From Pseudomonas sp. GCEP-101 (GTDB taxonomy: Bacteria > Pseudomonadota > Gammaproteobacteria > Pseudomonadales > Pseudomonadaceae): a stretch of DNA of 64,000 nt. The translations under genes were made by a program, and so were the position numbers. Each line of letters opens with the position of its first letter. Positions within the stretch are counted from its first letter, which is position 1. The stretch is taken from NCBI RefSeq assembly GCF_025133575.1, contig NZ_CP104011.1, positions 1,240,001 to 1,304,000 on the forward strand, written 5' to 3'. The notes under the pieces were generated by a model that saw nothing but the letters and a program-made list of their open reading frames with translations, searched no databases and was not told the DNA's origin. This document shows positions 49,694-60,723 of the stretch, piece by piece.

Positions 49694-50224
49694 ATGAACC
49701 TGCAGGACAGCTACAACCAGGCCTGGCTCTTCGCCGCCGGCGCTCACGCCGGGCAGACGCTGACCGCCTCGACGCTGCCCTATGCCGTGCACCTGGCGAT
49801 GGTCGCCAACGAAGTCATGGCGGCCGACCGCGAAGCGCCTGTCGAGCGCCTGGCGGAGACCGTCCAGATCGCCCTGCTGCACGACGTGCTCGAAGACACC
49901 GCGGTGCCCTTCGAGGAACTGCAGACGCGTTTCGGCGAGTTCGTCGCCGATGGCGCCCGGCACCTGAGCAAGGTGCTGAATGGCCAGAAGCTGCCGTTGG
50001 ACACCTACCTCCAAAGGCTGGCGACCGGCGCGCCGCAGTATGCGATCGTCAAGCTGTGCGACCGGATCACCAACCTGCAGCCGCCACCCTCGACCTGGGC
50101 GCGGAGCAAGATCGCCGACTACCACGTGGAGTCGCAGCGCATTCTGGATGCCCTCGGCCATGTCCACGGGCCCAGCGCCGAGCGACTGCGTGCGAAGATA
50201 GACAACTACCGCCGTTACTTCTGA
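49694..50224 (+). CDS. Small HD-domain hydrolase resembling (p)ppGpp hydrolases
   Basis: 176 residues, soluble. It has the metal-site pattern of RelA/SpoT-type alarmone hydrolases: HAGQ near 18, PYAVHLAMVA with H33, the HD pair H63-D64 in LLHDVLEDT, and D123 in KLCDRITNLQ. FGEFVADGARHLSKVL matches the FGxxVAxxVxxL stretch of SpoT and MESH1. No synthetase, TGS or ACT domain is present, so it would be a stand-alone small alarmone hydrolase or a related nucleotide phosphohydrolase. It lies between ahcY and metF, reads the same way, and may share the riboswitch-controlled transcript. The same place is held by a gene in P. aeruginosa (from memory). Confidence 0.82.
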   Translation: MNLQDSYNQAWLFAAGAHAGQTLTASTLPYAVHLAMVANEVMAADREAPVERLAETVQIALLHDVLEDTAVPFEELQTRFGEFVADGARHLSKVLNGQKLPLDTYLQRLATGAPQYAIVKLCDRITNLQPPPSTWARSKIADYHVESQRILDALGHVHGPSAERLRAKIDNYRRYF

Positions 50225-50278
50225 AGTCGACGGCACATGCCGGCAGCCACGCCATGACGGGGCGCCGAAGGAACGACC

Positions 50279-51127
50279 ATGAGTCAGAAAGAACGCCGTT
50301 TCAGCTTCGAGTTCTTCCCCGCCAAGACCGAAGCCGGCCATGAAAAACTGCTGGCCACCGCGCGCCAGCTGGCCGCGAAAAAACCCGACTTCTTCTCCTG
50401 CACCTACGGTGCCGGTGGCTCCACCCGCGACCGCACCCTGACCACCGTGCTGCAACTGGACGGCGAAGTGCAGGTGCCGACCGCGCCGCACCTGTCCTGT
50501 GTCGGCGACACCAAGGGCGAACTGCGCGCGCTGCTGGCCCACTACAAGGACGCCGGCATTCGTCGTATCGTCGCCCTGCGCGGCGACCTGCCCTCGGGCA
50601 TGGGCATGGCCAGCGGCGAGCTGCGCTACGCCAACGAACTGGTGGAATTCATCCGCGCCGAAACCGGCGACCACTTCCACATCGAAGTTGCCGCCTATCC
50701 GGAAGTTCACCCGCAGGCACGCAATTTCGAGGATGATCTGGCGAATTTCGTGCGCAAGGTCAAAGCCGGCGCCGACTCCGCCATCACACAATACTTCTTC
50801 AACGCCGACAGCTACTTCCATTTTGTCGAGCGAGCGGAGAAACTCGGTGTCAGCATTCCGGTCGTACCGGGTATCATGCCGATCACCAACTACACCAAAC
50901 TGGCCCGCTTCTCCGACGCCTGTGGCGCGGAAATCCCCCGTTGGATTCGCAAGCAGCTGGAAGCCTACGGCGACGACATCGCCAGCATCCAGGCCTTTGG
51001 TGAGCAGGTCATCACCGACATGTGCGAACGTCTCCTCGAAGGCGGCGCACCCGGTCTGCATTTCTACACCCTGAACCAGGCTGAACCCAGCCTGGCGCTC
51101 TGGAACAACCTCAAGCTCCCCCGCTGA
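50279..51127 (+). CDS. metF: 5,10-methylenetetrahydrofolate reductase
   Basis: FAD enzyme that reduces methylene-THF to methyl-THF, the methyl donor for methionine synthesis from homocysteine. 282 residues, a little short of the 290-296 common in the family but complete. RFSFEFFPAKTEAG at the start holds the catalytic glutamate. YGAGGSTRDRT, APHLSCVG, ALRGDLP, YPEVHPQA and ITQYFFNADSYFHF are the usual motifs. It follows the HD gene by 54 bp; ahcY, HD gene and metF form one methyl-cycle unit. Confidence 0.97.
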   Translation: MSQKERRFSFEFFPAKTEAGHEKLLATARQLAAKKPDFFSCTYGAGGSTRDRTLTTVLQLDGEVQVPTAPHLSCVGDTKGELRALLAHYKDAGIRRIVALRGDLPSGMGMASGELRYANELVEFIRAETGDHFHIEVAAYPEVHPQARNFEDDLANFVRKVKAGADSAITQYFFNADSYFHFVERAEKLGVSIPVVPGIMPITNYTKLARFSDACGAEIPRWIRKQLEAYGDDIASIQAFGEQVITDMCERLLEGGAPGLHFYTLNQAEPSLALWNNLKLPR

Positions 51128-51281
51128 GGATCATTGCTCCGGGCTTACCGTCCGCGATCCCGGCCAGCGCAACGCCGGCGCATCGTGGACGGAGTGCTTC
51201 CAGCCAGCGGCTGAGCGCTCGCCCCGAGCTTGAAATCACGCGCCCTCGAGCCGGCAGGTCGCCGGCCTACAGGAACCCCGC

Positions 51282-53315
51282 ATGTCCTTTTCTTCCCTCG
51301 GTCTCTCCGAGGCCCTGGCTGGCGCCGTTGAAGCCGCCGGCTACGCGCGCCCCACTCCCGTTCAGGAACGCGCCATCCCCGCCGTACTGCAAGGCCGCGA
51401 CCTCATGGTTGCCGCCCAGACCGGCACCGGCAAGACCGGCGGCTTCGCCCTCCCGGTGCTCGAACGCCTGTTCCCCGAAGGCCACCCGGACCGCGAACAC
51501 CGCCACGGCCCGCGCCAGGCCCGCGTCCTGGTCCTGACGCCGACCCGCGAGCTGGCTGCCCAGGTGCACGACAGCTTCAAGGTCTACGCCCGCGACCTGC
51601 CCCTGAAAAGCGCCTGCATCTTCGGCGGCGTCGGCATGAATCCGCAGGTCCAGGCCGTCTCCAAGGGCGTCGACGTACTCGTCGCCTGCCCCGGTCGCCT
51701 GCTCGACCTGGTCGGCCAGGGCAGCATCGATCTGTCCCACGTGGAAATCCTCGTCCTCGACGAAGCCGACCGCATGCTCGACATGGGCTTCATCCACGAC
51801 GTGAAGAAGGTCCTCGCCAAGCTGCCGCCCAAGCGTCAGAACCTGCTGTTCTCGGCGACCTTCTCCAAGGACATCGTCGACCTCGCCAACAAGCTCCTGC
51901 ACAACCCGGAGCGCATCGAGGTCACCCCGCCGAACACCACCGTCGAGCGCATCGAGCAACGCGTGTTCCGCATCCCTGCCGTGCAGAAGCGCGCCCTGCT
52001 GGCTCACCTGGTGACCATGGGCGCCTGGGAGCAGGTGCTGGTGTTCACCCGCACCAAGCACGGCGCCAACCGCCTCGCCGAATACCTGACCAAGCACGGC
52101 CTGCCGGCCGCCGCGATCCACGGCAACAAGAGCCAGAACGCGCGCACCAAGGCCCTGGCCGACTTCAAGGCCAACGACGTCCGCATCCTGGTCGCCACCG
52201 ACATCGCCGCCCGCGGCCTGGACATCGACCAGTTGCCCCATGTGGTGAACTACGAGCTGCCCAACGTCGAGGAAGACTACGTCCACCGTATCGGCCGTAC
52301 CGGCCGCGCCGGCCGTACCGGTGAAGCCATCTCGCTGGTGGCGCCGGACGAGGACAAGCTGCTCAAGGCCATCGAGCGCCTGACCAAGCAGCGCATCCCC
52401 GATGGCGACATGCAAGGCTTCGACCCCGATGCGGTGCTGCCGGAAGTCCAGCAGCCCGAGCCGAAGGAAGCCCCCCAGCGCCAGCCGCGCAAGGACAAGG
52501 CCAAGCGCGGCGAGCGCAAGGACCGCAACAAGGACAAGCCGCAGCAGGCCCAGGCCGAAGCGCAGCAGCACCCTGCCGCTTCCGACGCCGCCGAAGGCAC
52601 CGAGGGCGACAAGCCCGCCGGCAAGCGCCGCCGTCGTGGCGGTCGCGGCAAGAAGAAAGGCGACGGCCAGGGCGGTGATGCCCAGCCCAACTCCAACGCC
52701 AATGCCCAACCGCGTCAGCCCCGTGAGCCGCGCCAGCCCCGTCAGGAGCAACAGGCCAAGCCGGCCCGCGCGCCGAAAGTCGATGGCAACCGCGACCCGG
52801 AAGAATTCCTCGACGACGATTTCGACAACTTCGGCAACCGCGCCGACTACGTCAGCCCCTTCCCGGACAAGGACCAGCAACGCGGCCAGCGCCGCCGTGG
52901 CGGTCAGGGTCAAGGCCAGAGTCAGGGCCAGGGCCAGCAGCGTCCCCGCGGCCAGGGCGGCCAGGGCGGTGGCCAGGGCAGCGGTCAAGGCCGTGGCCAG
53001 GGTCAAGGCCAAGGTCAGGGCAAGGCCGCACGCAAGCCTAACGGCACCGGTCGCAGCCAGGGCCAGGGCGGCAACGGCCAGGGCAAGCCCGGTCAGCGCA
53101 AGCGTGGCGGCAAGGCCCCGGCCTCGCGCATGAATGACGCTCCGCTGCGCGAGCCGAGCGAGTACGGCGCCGCCAAGCCGACCCGCCAGCCGGTGGTGAT
53201 CAACAAGCGCGACCTGGTCCGCTCCGACCGCTTCCCCACGCCGGAGCAGTTGGAAGAGCTGGAACCGCGCCGCAAGACCGAGCGTCCCGCGCTGCTGACC
53301 CGCAACCGCGACTGA
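51282..53315 (+). CDS. rhlE: DEAD-box RNA helicase, RhlE type
   Basis: 677 residues. The helicase core (residues ~1-375) has the Q motif ([13 protein letters not shown]), motif [12 protein letters not shown] near 43, PTRELA, DEAD (VLDEADRM near 163), SAT (FSATF) and motif [16 protein letters not shown]. From ~385 to ~610 the tail is basic, then Gly/Gln/Arg-rich low complexity (many GQGQ and GQGG repeats), ending with an ordered segment [23 protein letters not shown]. Such tails bind RNA and can drive condensate formation. Its place after metF is that of the P. aeruginosa RhlE2 gene (from memory), which links it to RNase E and RNA decay. Confidence 0.93.
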   Translation: MSFSSLGLSEALAGAVEAAGYARPTPVQERAIPAVLQGRDLMVAAQTGTGKTGGFALPVLERLFPEGHPDREHRHGPRQARVLVLTPTRELAAQVHDSFKVYARDLPLKSACIFGGVGMNPQVQAVSKGVDVLVACPGRLLDLVGQGSIDLSHVEILVLDEADRMLDMGFIHDVKKVLAKLPPKRQNLLFSATFSKDIVDLANKLLHNPERIEVTPPNTTVERIEQRVFRIPAVQKRALLAHLVTMGAWEQVLVFTRTKHGANRLAEYLTKHGLPAAAIHGNKSQNARTKALADFKANDVRILVATDIAARGLDIDQLPHVVNYELPNVEEDYVHRIGRTGRAGRTGEAISLVAPDEDKLLKAIERLTKQRIPDGDMQGFDPDAVLPEVQQPEPKEAPQRQPRKDKAKRGERKDRNKDKPQQAQAEAQQHPAASDAAEGTEGDKPAGKRRRRGGRGKKKGDGQGGDAQPNSNANAQPRQPREPRQPRQEQQAKPARAPKVDGNRDPEEFLDDDFDNFGNRADYVSPFPDKDQQRGQRRRGGQGQGQSQGQGQQRPRGQGGQGGGQGSGQGRGQGQGQGQGKAARKPNGTGRSQGQGGNGQGKPGQRKRGGKAPASRMNDAPLREPSEYGAAKPTRQPVVINKRDLVRSDRFPTPEQLEELEPRRKTERPALLTRNRD

Positions 53316-53324
53316 TGCTGCAGA

Positions 53325-53354
53325 AGAAACCGCCCTCCGGGGCGGTTTCTTTTT
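53325..53354 (+). terminator. Terminator after rhlE
   Basis: Perfect 11-bp stem AGAAACCGCCC/GGGCGGTTTCT with loop TCCG and a run of T, 9 bp after the stop codon. Confidence 0.95.
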
Positions 53355-53406
53355 GCGCGCGATTCCGGCAATGCCCAATCCTGCAAGAGCGCCCCATGGG
53401 CGCTAA

Positions 53407-53529
53407 TCGCGGGCATGGCCCGCTCCTACAGTCACCGGCCGGCTCCGGCGTGCCCCCTGTGTGTAGGAGCGGACTCCGTCCGCGATCAGTTCCGCGCGAG
53501 GGATCATCGCGGACGAAGTCCGCTCCTAC
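53407..53529. repeat. REP/BIME-like repeats between rhlE and the ABC operon
   Basis: A single unit (53407-53431, TCGCGGGCATGGCC core) followed by an inverted pair with 24-nt arms (53463-53486 and 53506-53529) matching at 23 positions. Confidence 0.9.
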
Positions 53530-53560
53530 GAGAGCCAATCCAGCCCCGCCGATCAGGCAC

Positions 53561-53587
53561 AAAAAAGCCGCCCGAAGGCGGCTCTTT
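53561..53587 (-). terminator. Terminator after the amino-acid ABC operon
   Basis: Stem GCCGCC/GGCGGC (53567-53572, 53577-53582) with a stable TTCG loop on the minus strand and six T after it. It lies 17 bp beyond the ATPase stop codon. Confidence 0.9.
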
Positions 53588-53603
53588 CAGCGTGGCACAC
53601 GCC

Positions 53604-54338
53604 TCACAGCACCTGCCGTAGGAAGGCCTGCGCACGCGCGTCCTTGGGCTGGGCGAAGAATGCCGCCGGGGCGGCGTCTTCCAGCAGCTTGCCATGATCG
53701 AAGAACAGCACACGGTCCGCCACTTCACGGGCGAAGCCCATCTCGTGGGTCACGCAGACCATGGTCATGCCTTCCAGCGCCAGGGTCTTCATCACGTCCA
53801 GCACCTCGCCGACCATCTCCGGGTCAAGCGCTGAGGTGGGTTCGTCGAACAGCATCACCTTCGGGTCCATGCACAGCGCACGGGCAATCGCCACACGCTG
53901 CTGCTGCCCGCCGGAGAGACGCGACGGGTATTCGTTGGCCTTCTGGCCGATACCGACCTTCTCCAGCAGCGCACGGGCCTTGGCTTCTCGCTCGGCCTTG
54001 CCGCGCTTGCGCACGACCTTCTGCGCCAGGCACAGGTTCTCCAGCACCGTCATGTGCGGGAACAGGTTGAAATGCTGGAACACCATGCCGACTTCGCGGC
54101 GGTAGGCGTTGATGTCGGTCTTCGGGTTGGCGAGGTCGACGCCGTCGATGCTCACCGAGCCGGAGTCGAACTCCTCCAGCCCGTTGAGGCAGCGCAGGAA
54201 GGTGGACTTGCCCGAGCCGGACGGCCCGATCACCACCACCACTTCGCCCTTGGCCACGCCGGTGGTGACGTCATCCACCGCGCGCACGACGTGCCCGCGG
54301 GTGTCGAAGACCTTGGTCAGGTTACGCACTTCAATCAC
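53604..54338 (-). CDS. Polar amino-acid ABC transporter ATPase (GlnQ-like)
   Basis: 244 residues. Walker [10 protein letters not shown] is near 38, the signature LSGGQQQR near 135, Walker [14 protein letters not shown] near 155 and switch histidine [11 protein letters not shown]. The sequence belongs to the GlnQ/HisP/ArtP group that energises amino-acid import. It overlaps the permease gene by 8 bp. The binding protein, permease and ATPase order, followed upstream by opgGH, is also found in P. aeruginosa (from memory). Confidence 0.95.
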   Translation of the reverse strand: MIEVRNLTKVFDTRGHVVRAVDDVTTGVAKGEVVVVIGPSGSGKSTFLRCLNGLEEFDSGSVSIDGVDLANPKTDINAYRREVGMVFQHFNLFPHMTVLENLCLAQKVVRKRGKAEREAKARALLEKVGIGQKANEYPSRLSGGQQQRVAIARALCMDPKVMLFDEPTSALDPEMVGEVLDVMKTLALEGMTMVCVTHEMGFAREVADRVLFFDHGKLLEDAAPAAFFAQPKDARAQAFLRQVL

Positions 54339-55293
54339 TTTGGCCGAGCCTCCGCTCCAGGCGCCCCGCCAGATGCGACAGCGGCAGGTTGATCACGAGG
54401 TAGAGCGCGGCGACGCAGAACCAGATCTCGAAGGTGGAGAACGAGGTGGTGATCGCTTCGCGGCCACTCTTGGTCAGTTCGGTAATGGCGATCACCGAGA
54501 CCAGGGACGTATCCTTGACCAGGCTGATGAACTGCCCGGCCAGCGGCGGCAGCACGCGCTTGAATGCCTGCGGGAGGATCACGTGGCGCATCGACTGTGC
54601 GGCGTTCAGGCCCAGGGAGCGCGCGGCTTCGTCCTGGCCACGGGCGATGGACTGCACGCCGGCGCGGACGATCTCGGCCACGTAGGCGCCGGTGAACAGC
54701 GCCAGCGCCGCCACCCCGGCGAATTCGCGGGAGAGGTTCAGCACGGTGCCGATGAAGAAGTAGAAGATGAAGATCTGCACCAGCAGCGGCGTGCCGCGCA
54801 CCAGTTCGACGTAGAGGGTCGACAGGTCGTGCAGGGTCGGGTTCTTCGACAGTCGGCAGAGACCGGTGAACAGGCCGATGACCAGGCCCAGCGCGCCGGA
54901 AACGAAGGAGATCCACAGCGTGGTCCACAGGCCCCAGGCCAGCGGGCCGGCGGCCCAATGGCGGGTCGAGCCGACCACATCGCCCTCGGCGACGTCATCG
55001 TTCTCGGAGAACTGCAGGCTGTCGGCGGCCACGGTTAGCACCTGCTGCTTGCCGTCTTCCTCCACCAGCGTGACGCGGGCGTTGCCGCCCTGCTCCTCGA
55101 TCTTCTCCACCCGCGAAATGCCTTCCGCGCGCTGCGGCTCTTCAGCCTGGTAGGCGAAGTACTGCGGGACGCGGTTCCAGCGCCACTCGTAGGAAATCAG
55201 CGATGTGGAGTACCAGAGGGCCAGACCGATCAGCAGGAGGATCAGTCCGGTCAGCCCGTGCCAGGGCCAGGTTGCGCGTTTCGTTCTAGCCAC
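54331..55293 (-). CDS. Polar amino-acid ABC transporter permease with periplasmic insert
   Basis: 320 residues, about 90 more than a usual HisM/GlnP permease. Helix 1 ([20 protein letters not shown]) is followed by a soluble stretch of about 75 residues ([18 protein letters not shown] to VVGSTRH), probably periplasmic. The standard permease core starts near 115 ([21 protein letters not shown]), with the docking loop [26 protein letters not shown] near 225. The insert is also present in some other GlnP-like proteins and may contact the binding protein. Confidence 0.92.
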   Translation of the reverse strand: MARTKRATWPWHGLTGLILLLIGLALWYSTSLISYEWRWNRVPQYFAYQAEEPQRAEGISRVEKIEEQGGNARVTLVEEDGKQQVLTVAADSLQFSENDDVAEGDVVGSTRHWAAGPLAWGLWTTLWISFVSGALGLVIGLFTGLCRLSKNPTLHDLSTLYVELVRGTPLLVQIFIFYFFIGTVLNLSREFAGVAALALFTGAYVAEIVRAGVQSIARGQDEAARSLGLNAAQSMRHVILPQAFKRVLPPLAGQFISLVKDTSLVSVIAITELTKSGREAITTSFSTFEIWFCVAALYLVINLPLSHLAGRLERRLGQSD

Positions 55294-55316
55294 GAATCTC
55301 TACCGTGAAAATGCGA

Positions 55317-55341
55317 ACGCGCAGGCTCGGGGCCTGCGCGT
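55317..55341 (-). other. Intra-operon hairpin after the binding-protein gene
   Basis: Perfect 10-bp stem ACGCGCAGGC/GCCTGCGCGT with a five-base loop, no T tract, 26 bp after the binding-protein stop codon and before the permease gene. It likely protects the binding-protein mRNA. Confidence 0.8.
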
Positions 55342-55366
55342 CGGGTCGACCTGCGTCAGACGTGGA

Positions 55367-56164
55367 TTATTCCATGTCCTTGAGCCAGTCGGTGTTCTTG
55401 AACCACTTGTCGTGCAGACGATCGTAGGTGCCGTCCTCACGGATCTGCTTGAGGAAGTTGTTGATGAAGTTGATCGAGTCGTAGTCGCCCTTCTTCAGGC
55501 CGAAGGCCAGCGGCTCGTAGGTGAACGGCTGGTCCAGATGCACCAGCTTGCCGGCGCCGAACTTGCTCACGCCGACGACGTTGTAGGGCGAGTCGTAGAT
55601 GAAGGCATCGGCCTTGCCGTTGACCACGTCCATGACCGCTTCGGGCTCGTTGTCGAAGCCGTGGTACTGGGCCTTGGAGAGCTGCTTCTTGGCGACGAAT
55701 TCGCCGGTGGTGCCGATCTTCGAGGTGATGCGGTACTTCGCGTCGTTCAGGTCCTTGTAGGACTTGATCTCGCCTTGCAGCTCCTTGCGGATCAGCAGGG
55801 TCTGGCCGACCACGATGAAGGGATCGCTGAAGTTGACGCGCAGGTTGCGCTCCTGGGTCAGGGTCATGCCCGAGCCGATCATGTCGAACTTGTCGGTGAG
55901 CAGGGCCGGGATGATGCCGTCATAGGCGGTGGAAACCAGCTCCAGCTTGACGTTCATCGACTTGGCCATGGCCTTGAGCAGGTCCACTTCGAAGCCGACG
56001 ATCTGGCCGCGCTTGTTGGTCATCTCGAACGGCATGTAGGTCGGGTCCATGCCCACGCGCAGGGTGCCGCGCTTGGCCGCTTCATCGATGGCGCCGGCCT
56101 GAGCCGCGCTCACGCTGACCAGGGCGCAGACGCCAATCACCAGCGATGCCAGGTACTTTTTCAT
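55367..56164 (-). CDS. Polar amino-acid ABC transporter binding protein
   Basis: 265 residues from the ATG at 56164 (MKKYLASLVIGVCALVSVSAAQA), with GGAG 7 bp upstream and a clear signal peptide. It is a family 3 solute-binding protein: GTLRVGMDPTYMPFEMTNKRGQIVGFEVDLLKAMAKSM, the ligand segment DKFDMIGSGMTLTQERNLRVNFSDP and VMDVVNGKADAFIYDSPYN. The ligand-binding arginine in TQERNLRVNFS suggests an alpha-amino acid, most like GlnH. First gene of the operon. Confidence 0.92.
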   Translation of the reverse strand: MKKYLASLVIGVCALVSVSAAQAGAIDEAAKRGTLRVGMDPTYMPFEMTNKRGQIVGFEVDLLKAMAKSMNVKLELVSTAYDGIIPALLTDKFDMIGSGMTLTQERNLRVNFSDPFIVVGQTLLIRKELQGEIKSYKDLNDAKYRITSKIGTTGEFVAKKQLSKAQYHGFDNEPEAVMDVVNGKADAFIYDSPYNVVGVSKFGAGKLVHLDQPFTYEPLAFGLKKGDYDSINFINNFLKQIREDGTYDRLHDKWFKNTDWLKDME

Positions 56165-56388
56165 CCCCATACTCCCAAGCAAGTGAAAGAACGTATTGTT
56201 TTGTCCAGCGATCGAACCGGGCGCGGCAAGGGCCTGCCGAGCGCGCAAAGGGAGCGAAGCGTACCCGATGCGGCGGATATCTCAATCTTTTCTGGATAGC
56301 TGGCGCAGGGTACCAGCAGCGGAGCGAGGGGAAAACAGGCTAAACCGCCGCGCCGCCCCCACCCGCGCAGGATGGGGGCGGCGGGCGA

Positions 56389-58962
56389 TCAGGATTGCGC
56401 GGCGGGCAGGGCCATGGCGCCCTGGTCCGCGACCGGCGCCAGGGGCACGGCGGGCGCGTGGGCGTCCGTCTTCAGCGAATGGCGCCACGGGCCGATCCAC
56501 TGCTCCTTGTCGCCCTGCCAGAGCGCCAGGTGCAGGCGCGACAGCGCCACCGGGTCGCTCAGCAGCGCCAGGCGGCGGTTGCCGTCGAGCTGCTCGGGAC
56601 CGGCCTCCAGGGCCTTCTCGACCAGCGCGGCGCGGGTCGCCTCGATGGCAGCGGAGTGGCCATGACGGGCGGTGCCCATGGCGCAGGCCAGGGCGTTCAG
56701 CACCGGGTCCACGGCGGAACGGACGAAGCCGTCCTTCAGGGCCTGCCAGCGGTTCTGGTAGGTGTATTCGTCGGTGGCACGCAGCTCGCGCGGGGTGTCG
56801 TATTCCTCGGGAATGAGGAACAGCTTCTCGTCACGCGAGGCCAGGCCCAGCTTGACCCGGCTGCTGATCACCGACACCGGGATGGACAGCATCAGCGCGC
56901 CGACGATGGGCGACAGCCACCACAGGAAGCGCGGGTTCAGCCACGCCACCAGCAGCGCCCAGCACAGGCCCAGCAGGGTCTGCAGGCCATGGCGACGGAT
57001 CGCCTCGCTCCACGGGGTGTCGTCGTCATCGCGTTGCGGCGACTTCCACTGGGCTTCCCAGCCGAGGAACGCGGCCAGCACGAAGCGGGTGTGGAAGAGC
57101 ATGCGCACCGGCGCCAGCAGCACGGAGAAGAACATCTCCAGGAGCATGCTCAGGGTCACCTTGATCACACCGCCATAGGCCTTGGCGCCCTTGGCCCAGA
57201 TCAGCATGACGCTGAGCAGCTTGGGCAGGAACAGCAGGGTCAGGGTGGTGGAGAACAGCGCGATGGCCTTTTCCGGGTGCCACTGCGGCCAGATCGGGAA
57301 CAGCTGGCGCGGCTCCAGGAAGTACTGCGGCTCCATCAGCTGGTGCACCGCCAGCAGCGCGGTGGACAGCACCAGGAAGAAGAACCACAGCGGCGCCGAC
57401 AGGTAGGACATCACGCCGGTGAGGAACACCGCGCGGTGCACCGGGTGCATGCCCTTGACCAGGAACAGGCGGAAGTTCATCAGGTTGCCGTGGCACCAGC
57501 GGCGGTCGCGCTTGAGCTCGTCCAGCAGGTTGGGCGGCAATTCCTCGTAGCTGCCTTCCAGGTCGTAGGCGATCCACACGCCCCAGCCGGCACGGCGCAT
57601 CAGCGCGGCTTCGACGAAGTCGTGGGAGAGGATCGCACCGGCGAAGGAGCCCTTGCCCGGCAGCGGCGCCAGGGCGCAGTGCTCGATGAAGGGTTTTACC
57701 CGGATGATCGCGTTGTGGCCCCAGTAGTGGGATTCGCCCAGTTGCCAGAAGTGCAGGCCGGCGGTGAACAGCGGGCCGTACACGCGGGTGGCGAACTGCT
57801 GCATGCGCGCGTAGAGGGTGTCCATGCCCGACGCCTTCGGGGCGGTCTGGATGATGCCGGCCTCGGGGTTGGCCTCCATCAGGCGCACCAGCTTGGTCAG
57901 GCAGTCGCCGCTCATGACGCTGTCGGCGTCCATGACGACCATGTACTTGTACTGGCCGCCCCAGCGACGGCAGAAGTCGTCGATGTTGCCGCTCTTGCGC
58001 TTCACCCGGCGCCGGCGGCGGCGGTAGAAGATGCGACCGAAGCCCAGGGCTTCCTTGCACAGCTCGATCCAGGCCTTTTCTTCGGCCATGGCGATGTCGG
58101 GCTGGTTGGTGTCGCTGAGCACGAAGAAGTCGAAGCGATCCAGCTCGCCGCTGGCCGCCACGGACTCGTAGGTCGCCCGCAGGCCGGCGAAGACGCGCGG
58201 GACGTCCTCGTTGCAGATCGGCATGACGATGGCGGTGCGCGCATCGGCGGCAATCGGCTCGCTGCCCGCGCTGCTGCCGGAGATGCGGTAGCGGTCGCGG
58301 CCGGTGAGCAGCTCCCAGAAGCCCATCAGGGCCGTCCAGAAGCCGGCCGACACCCAGCAGAAGAGGATGGCGAAGAGCGCCAGCACGCCGAACTGGATGA
58401 CGTAGGGCAGCACCTGTTCCAGGGTCTGCAGGAAGGTCTGGCGGTTGATCTCTTCGAGATCGACGAAGGCCCAGCCCTGGTAGGGCAGGATGCCTTTCAT
58501 GTAGTAGGTGGCGACGCTGGTCTGGCCCAGCATGAGCAGGACCAGGATGAACCGGCGCAGCGAGCCGACCCGCTGCCAGCGCGCCTTGGGCAGGTCACGG
58601 ACCGGCTTGGACGGGTTGCTGCGGCCGGTCAGGCGGCGCCAGCCGCGCATGAGCGGGTTGGTGCGCCAGGGTTCGGGGATCACCTTGGTGCGCTGGATCG
58701 GCGGCGCGGCCTTGAGGTAGGTGCGGCCATTGTCGTCCATGCCCAGCATCTGGGCGTCGTCCAGGTCCTGGCCGTAGCCATGGCGCAGGCGCGCGCCGAC
58801 CGAAGCCAGCGCCGCGTCCTCACCCTGAACATCGCCAGCGAGCCGCTCGTGCAGCTCGCTGAAGGAACCGGCCTGGGCCAGCGCCTCACGCTCCTGCGCC
58901 GAAAGCGGCAGGTGCGCGAGGTAGTCGGCCACCGGCGCGGTGGTAGCGGAAGAGTTATTCAT
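56389..58962 (-). CDS. opgH: Osmoregulated periplasmic glucan glucosyltransferase
   Basis: Inner-membrane glycosyltransferase (mdoH) of 857 residues that builds the beta-glucan backbone from UDP-glucose and passes it to the periplasm. Two membrane helices lie at about 137-155 and 188-212. A family 2 catalytic domain follows, with [11 protein letters not shown] at 243, DADS at 345-348 and the RRW acceptor motif near 490 ([10 protein letters not shown]). More membrane helices run from about 510. The first 100 residues form a cytosolic region that in E. coli also senses UDP-glucose for cell size control. It overlaps opgG by 8 bp. Confidence 0.97.
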   Translation of the reverse strand: MNNSSATTAPVADYLAHLPLSAQEREALAQAGSFSELHERLAGDVQGEDAALASVGARLRHGYGQDLDDAQMLGMDDNGRTYLKAAPPIQRTKVIPEPWRTNPLMRGWRRLTGRSNPSKPVRDLPKARWQRVGSLRRFILVLLMLGQTSVATYYMKGILPYQGWAFVDLEEINRQTFLQTLEQVLPYVIQFGVLALFAILFCWVSAGFWTALMGFWELLTGRDRYRISGSSAGSEPIAADARTAIVMPICNEDVPRVFAGLRATYESVAASGELDRFDFFVLSDTNQPDIAMAEEKAWIELCKEALGFGRIFYRRRRRRVKRKSGNIDDFCRRWGGQYKYMVVMDADSVMSGDCLTKLVRLMEANPEAGIIQTAPKASGMDTLYARMQQFATRVYGPLFTAGLHFWQLGESHYWGHNAIIRVKPFIEHCALAPLPGKGSFAGAILSHDFVEAALMRRAGWGVWIAYDLEGSYEELPPNLLDELKRDRRWCHGNLMNFRLFLVKGMHPVHRAVFLTGVMSYLSAPLWFFFLVLSTALLAVHQLMEPQYFLEPRQLFPIWPQWHPEKAIALFSTTLTLLFLPKLLSVMLIWAKGAKAYGGVIKVTLSMLLEMFFSVLLAPVRMLFHTRFVLAAFLGWEAQWKSPQRDDDDTPWSEAIRRHGLQTLLGLCWALLVAWLNPRFLWWLSPIVGALMLSIPVSVISSRVKLGLASRDEKLFLIPEEYDTPRELRATDEYTYQNRWQALKDGFVRSAVDPVLNALACAMGTARHGHSAAIEATRAALVEKALEAGPEQLDGNRRLALLSDPVALSRLHLALWQGDKEQWIGPWRHSLKTDAHAPAVPLAPVADQGAMALPAAQS

Positions 58963-60523
58963 CGGCAGGCAGCTGGTAGCTCCAGGTTTCGGAAATGGTC
59001 TGGCCGCCGTTCACCAGGGCAGCGCGCATTTCCGTCGGCTTCTTCGGATCCTTGACCTTGATCCGCAGCGTCAGGCGCCATCCCTGGGTCACTGCGTTGT
59101 AGCGCAGGCTGTTTTCCTTCACCTCGGCGTTGTCGTCGGTGCTCACCTGGGTGCTCACCGGCGCATCGCCAGCCAGGGCCTTGAGCGTCGGGCCGACGAA
59201 ATCGACGACCAGGGCCACGCTGCCATCGGGCTGGCGGATCAGGTTCTTCTGCTTCACGTCACCGACCGAGCGCAGGGTCTGCATGACCCAGGCGTTCTTC
59301 GGATCGTGCAGGGCCTGCTCGTCCTTGGTCCAGCGCATGCGGTAGGCGAAGTCCAGCGGCTCGCCGGCTTCCGGACGCTTCTCGGGGTTCCAGAAGGCCA
59401 CGATGTTGTCGTTGGTCTCGTCCGGCGTCGGGATCTCCACCAGCTCGATGGTGCCCTTGCCCCAGTCGCCCTGCGGCTCGACCCAGGCGGACGGACGCAG
59501 GTCGTAGCGATCGTCCAGGTCTTCGTAGCGGGAGAACTCGCGGCCGCGCTGCAGCAGACCGAAACCTTTCGGGTTCTCGACGCTGTAGGCGCTGACGGAC
59601 AGGTGTTTGGGGTTGTTCAGCGGGCGCCAGATCCACTCGTCGTTGCCAGCATGGATCTGCAGGCCGGTGGAGTCATGCAGTTCCGGACGGAAGTTGTGCT
59701 CCGCGGAGGGCTGGTTGGAGCCGAACAGGAACATGCTGGTCAAAGGCGCCAGGCCCAGCTTGCTCACCTTGTCGCGCAGGAACACGCGGGCCTTCACGTC
59801 GACCACGGTGTCGTTGCCCGGACGGATGGTGAAGCGGTACGCGCCGGTCGCACGGGGCGAATCCAGCAGCGCGAAGATCACCAGGTGCTTATCCTTGGGC
59901 TTGGGCTTCTCGATCCAGAACTCGCGGAAGCGCGGGAATTCCTCACCCGAGGGCAGCGCGGTATCCAGCGCCAGGCCACGGGCGGAGAGGCCCCACCACT
60001 GGTCCTTGCCGATGATGCGGAAGTAGCTCGCGCCCAGGAAGGTAGCGATTTCGTCCTGCTTGTCGGGGGAGTTGATCGGGTACAGCAGGCGGAAGCCGGC
60101 ATAGCCCAGATCCTTGGTGGCATTGGCGTCGAACTTCAGCGAACCGAAGTCGAAACGAGAGGGATCGTACTTGATCTCCTTGACGTCGGTCGCCGTCACC
60201 TCGTTGATCTTCACCGGGGTATCGAAGTGCATGCCCTGGTGATAGAAGCTGATCTTGAAGGGGGTCTTGTCGCCGGCCCAGTAAGCCTTCTCGTTACGGA
60301 AGCGGATCTGCTGGTAATCCGCGAACTTCATTTCGCTGAATTCCGATGGCAGGTTGCTCGTCGGTGCGCTGTACTTCTCTGCAGCCAGCGACTTGGCCTT
60401 TTCGCCAACGTCGTCGAGATCGAAGGCCCAGGCGTGGGTAGCGCTCAACGCCAACAGGGCGGAGCCGACCAGTCCGCGAAGGATGTGGCGCGAAAGCGGT
60501 TGTTGAACGGAACGGAAAATCAC
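58955..60523 (-). CDS. opgG: Periplasmic glucan biosynthesis protein
   Basis: 522 residues (mdoG). The signal peptide ([20 protein letters not shown]) is followed by the beta-sandwich glucan-modifying domain: [21 protein letters not shown] near 65, [18 protein letters not shown] near 95, and conserved FRLLYPIN and GASYFR. It works with OpgH to branch or release periplasmic glucans, which matter for envelope stability and virulence. It is the first gene of opgGH. Confidence 0.97.
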   Translation of the reverse strand: MIFRSVQQPLSRHILRGLVGSALLALSATHAWAFDLDDVGEKAKSLAAEKYSAPTSNLPSEFSEMKFADYQQIRFRNEKAYWAGDKTPFKISFYHQGMHFDTPVKINEVTATDVKEIKYDPSRFDFGSLKFDANATKDLGYAGFRLLYPINSPDKQDEIATFLGASYFRIIGKDQWWGLSARGLALDTALPSGEEFPRFREFWIEKPKPKDKHLVIFALLDSPRATGAYRFTIRPGNDTVVDVKARVFLRDKVSKLGLAPLTSMFLFGSNQPSAEHNFRPELHDSTGLQIHAGNDEWIWRPLNNPKHLSVSAYSVENPKGFGLLQRGREFSRYEDLDDRYDLRPSAWVEPQGDWGKGTIELVEIPTPDETNDNIVAFWNPEKRPEAGEPLDFAYRMRWTKDEQALHDPKNAWVMQTLRSVGDVKQKNLIRQPDGSVALVVDFVGPTLKALAGDAPVSTQVSTDDNAEVKENSLRYNAVTQGWRLTLRIKVKDPKKPTEMRAALVNGGQTISETWSYQLPADE

Positions 60524-60723
60524 GAGTCCCCCTCGTCCGTGAACACAAAACGATTAAAGCCAGCAAAGGCGATGCCAATCTGCTGGCGATTGAATTCCGA
60601 CCCCAGTGAGCCTGAATGATTCCCCGCTTTTTTACACGGGTACTTCGGGCTCCCGGAGACGCATTGTTCTAAGTACATAGCCCTAACCATCATCCCACGG
60701 CGATATGACAAGCTGCCGCGCGT

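Noticed and set aside
51128-51281. Possible RNA gene between metF and rhlE
   Set aside because: No promoter, no tRNA-like fold and no terminator seen in these 150 bp.
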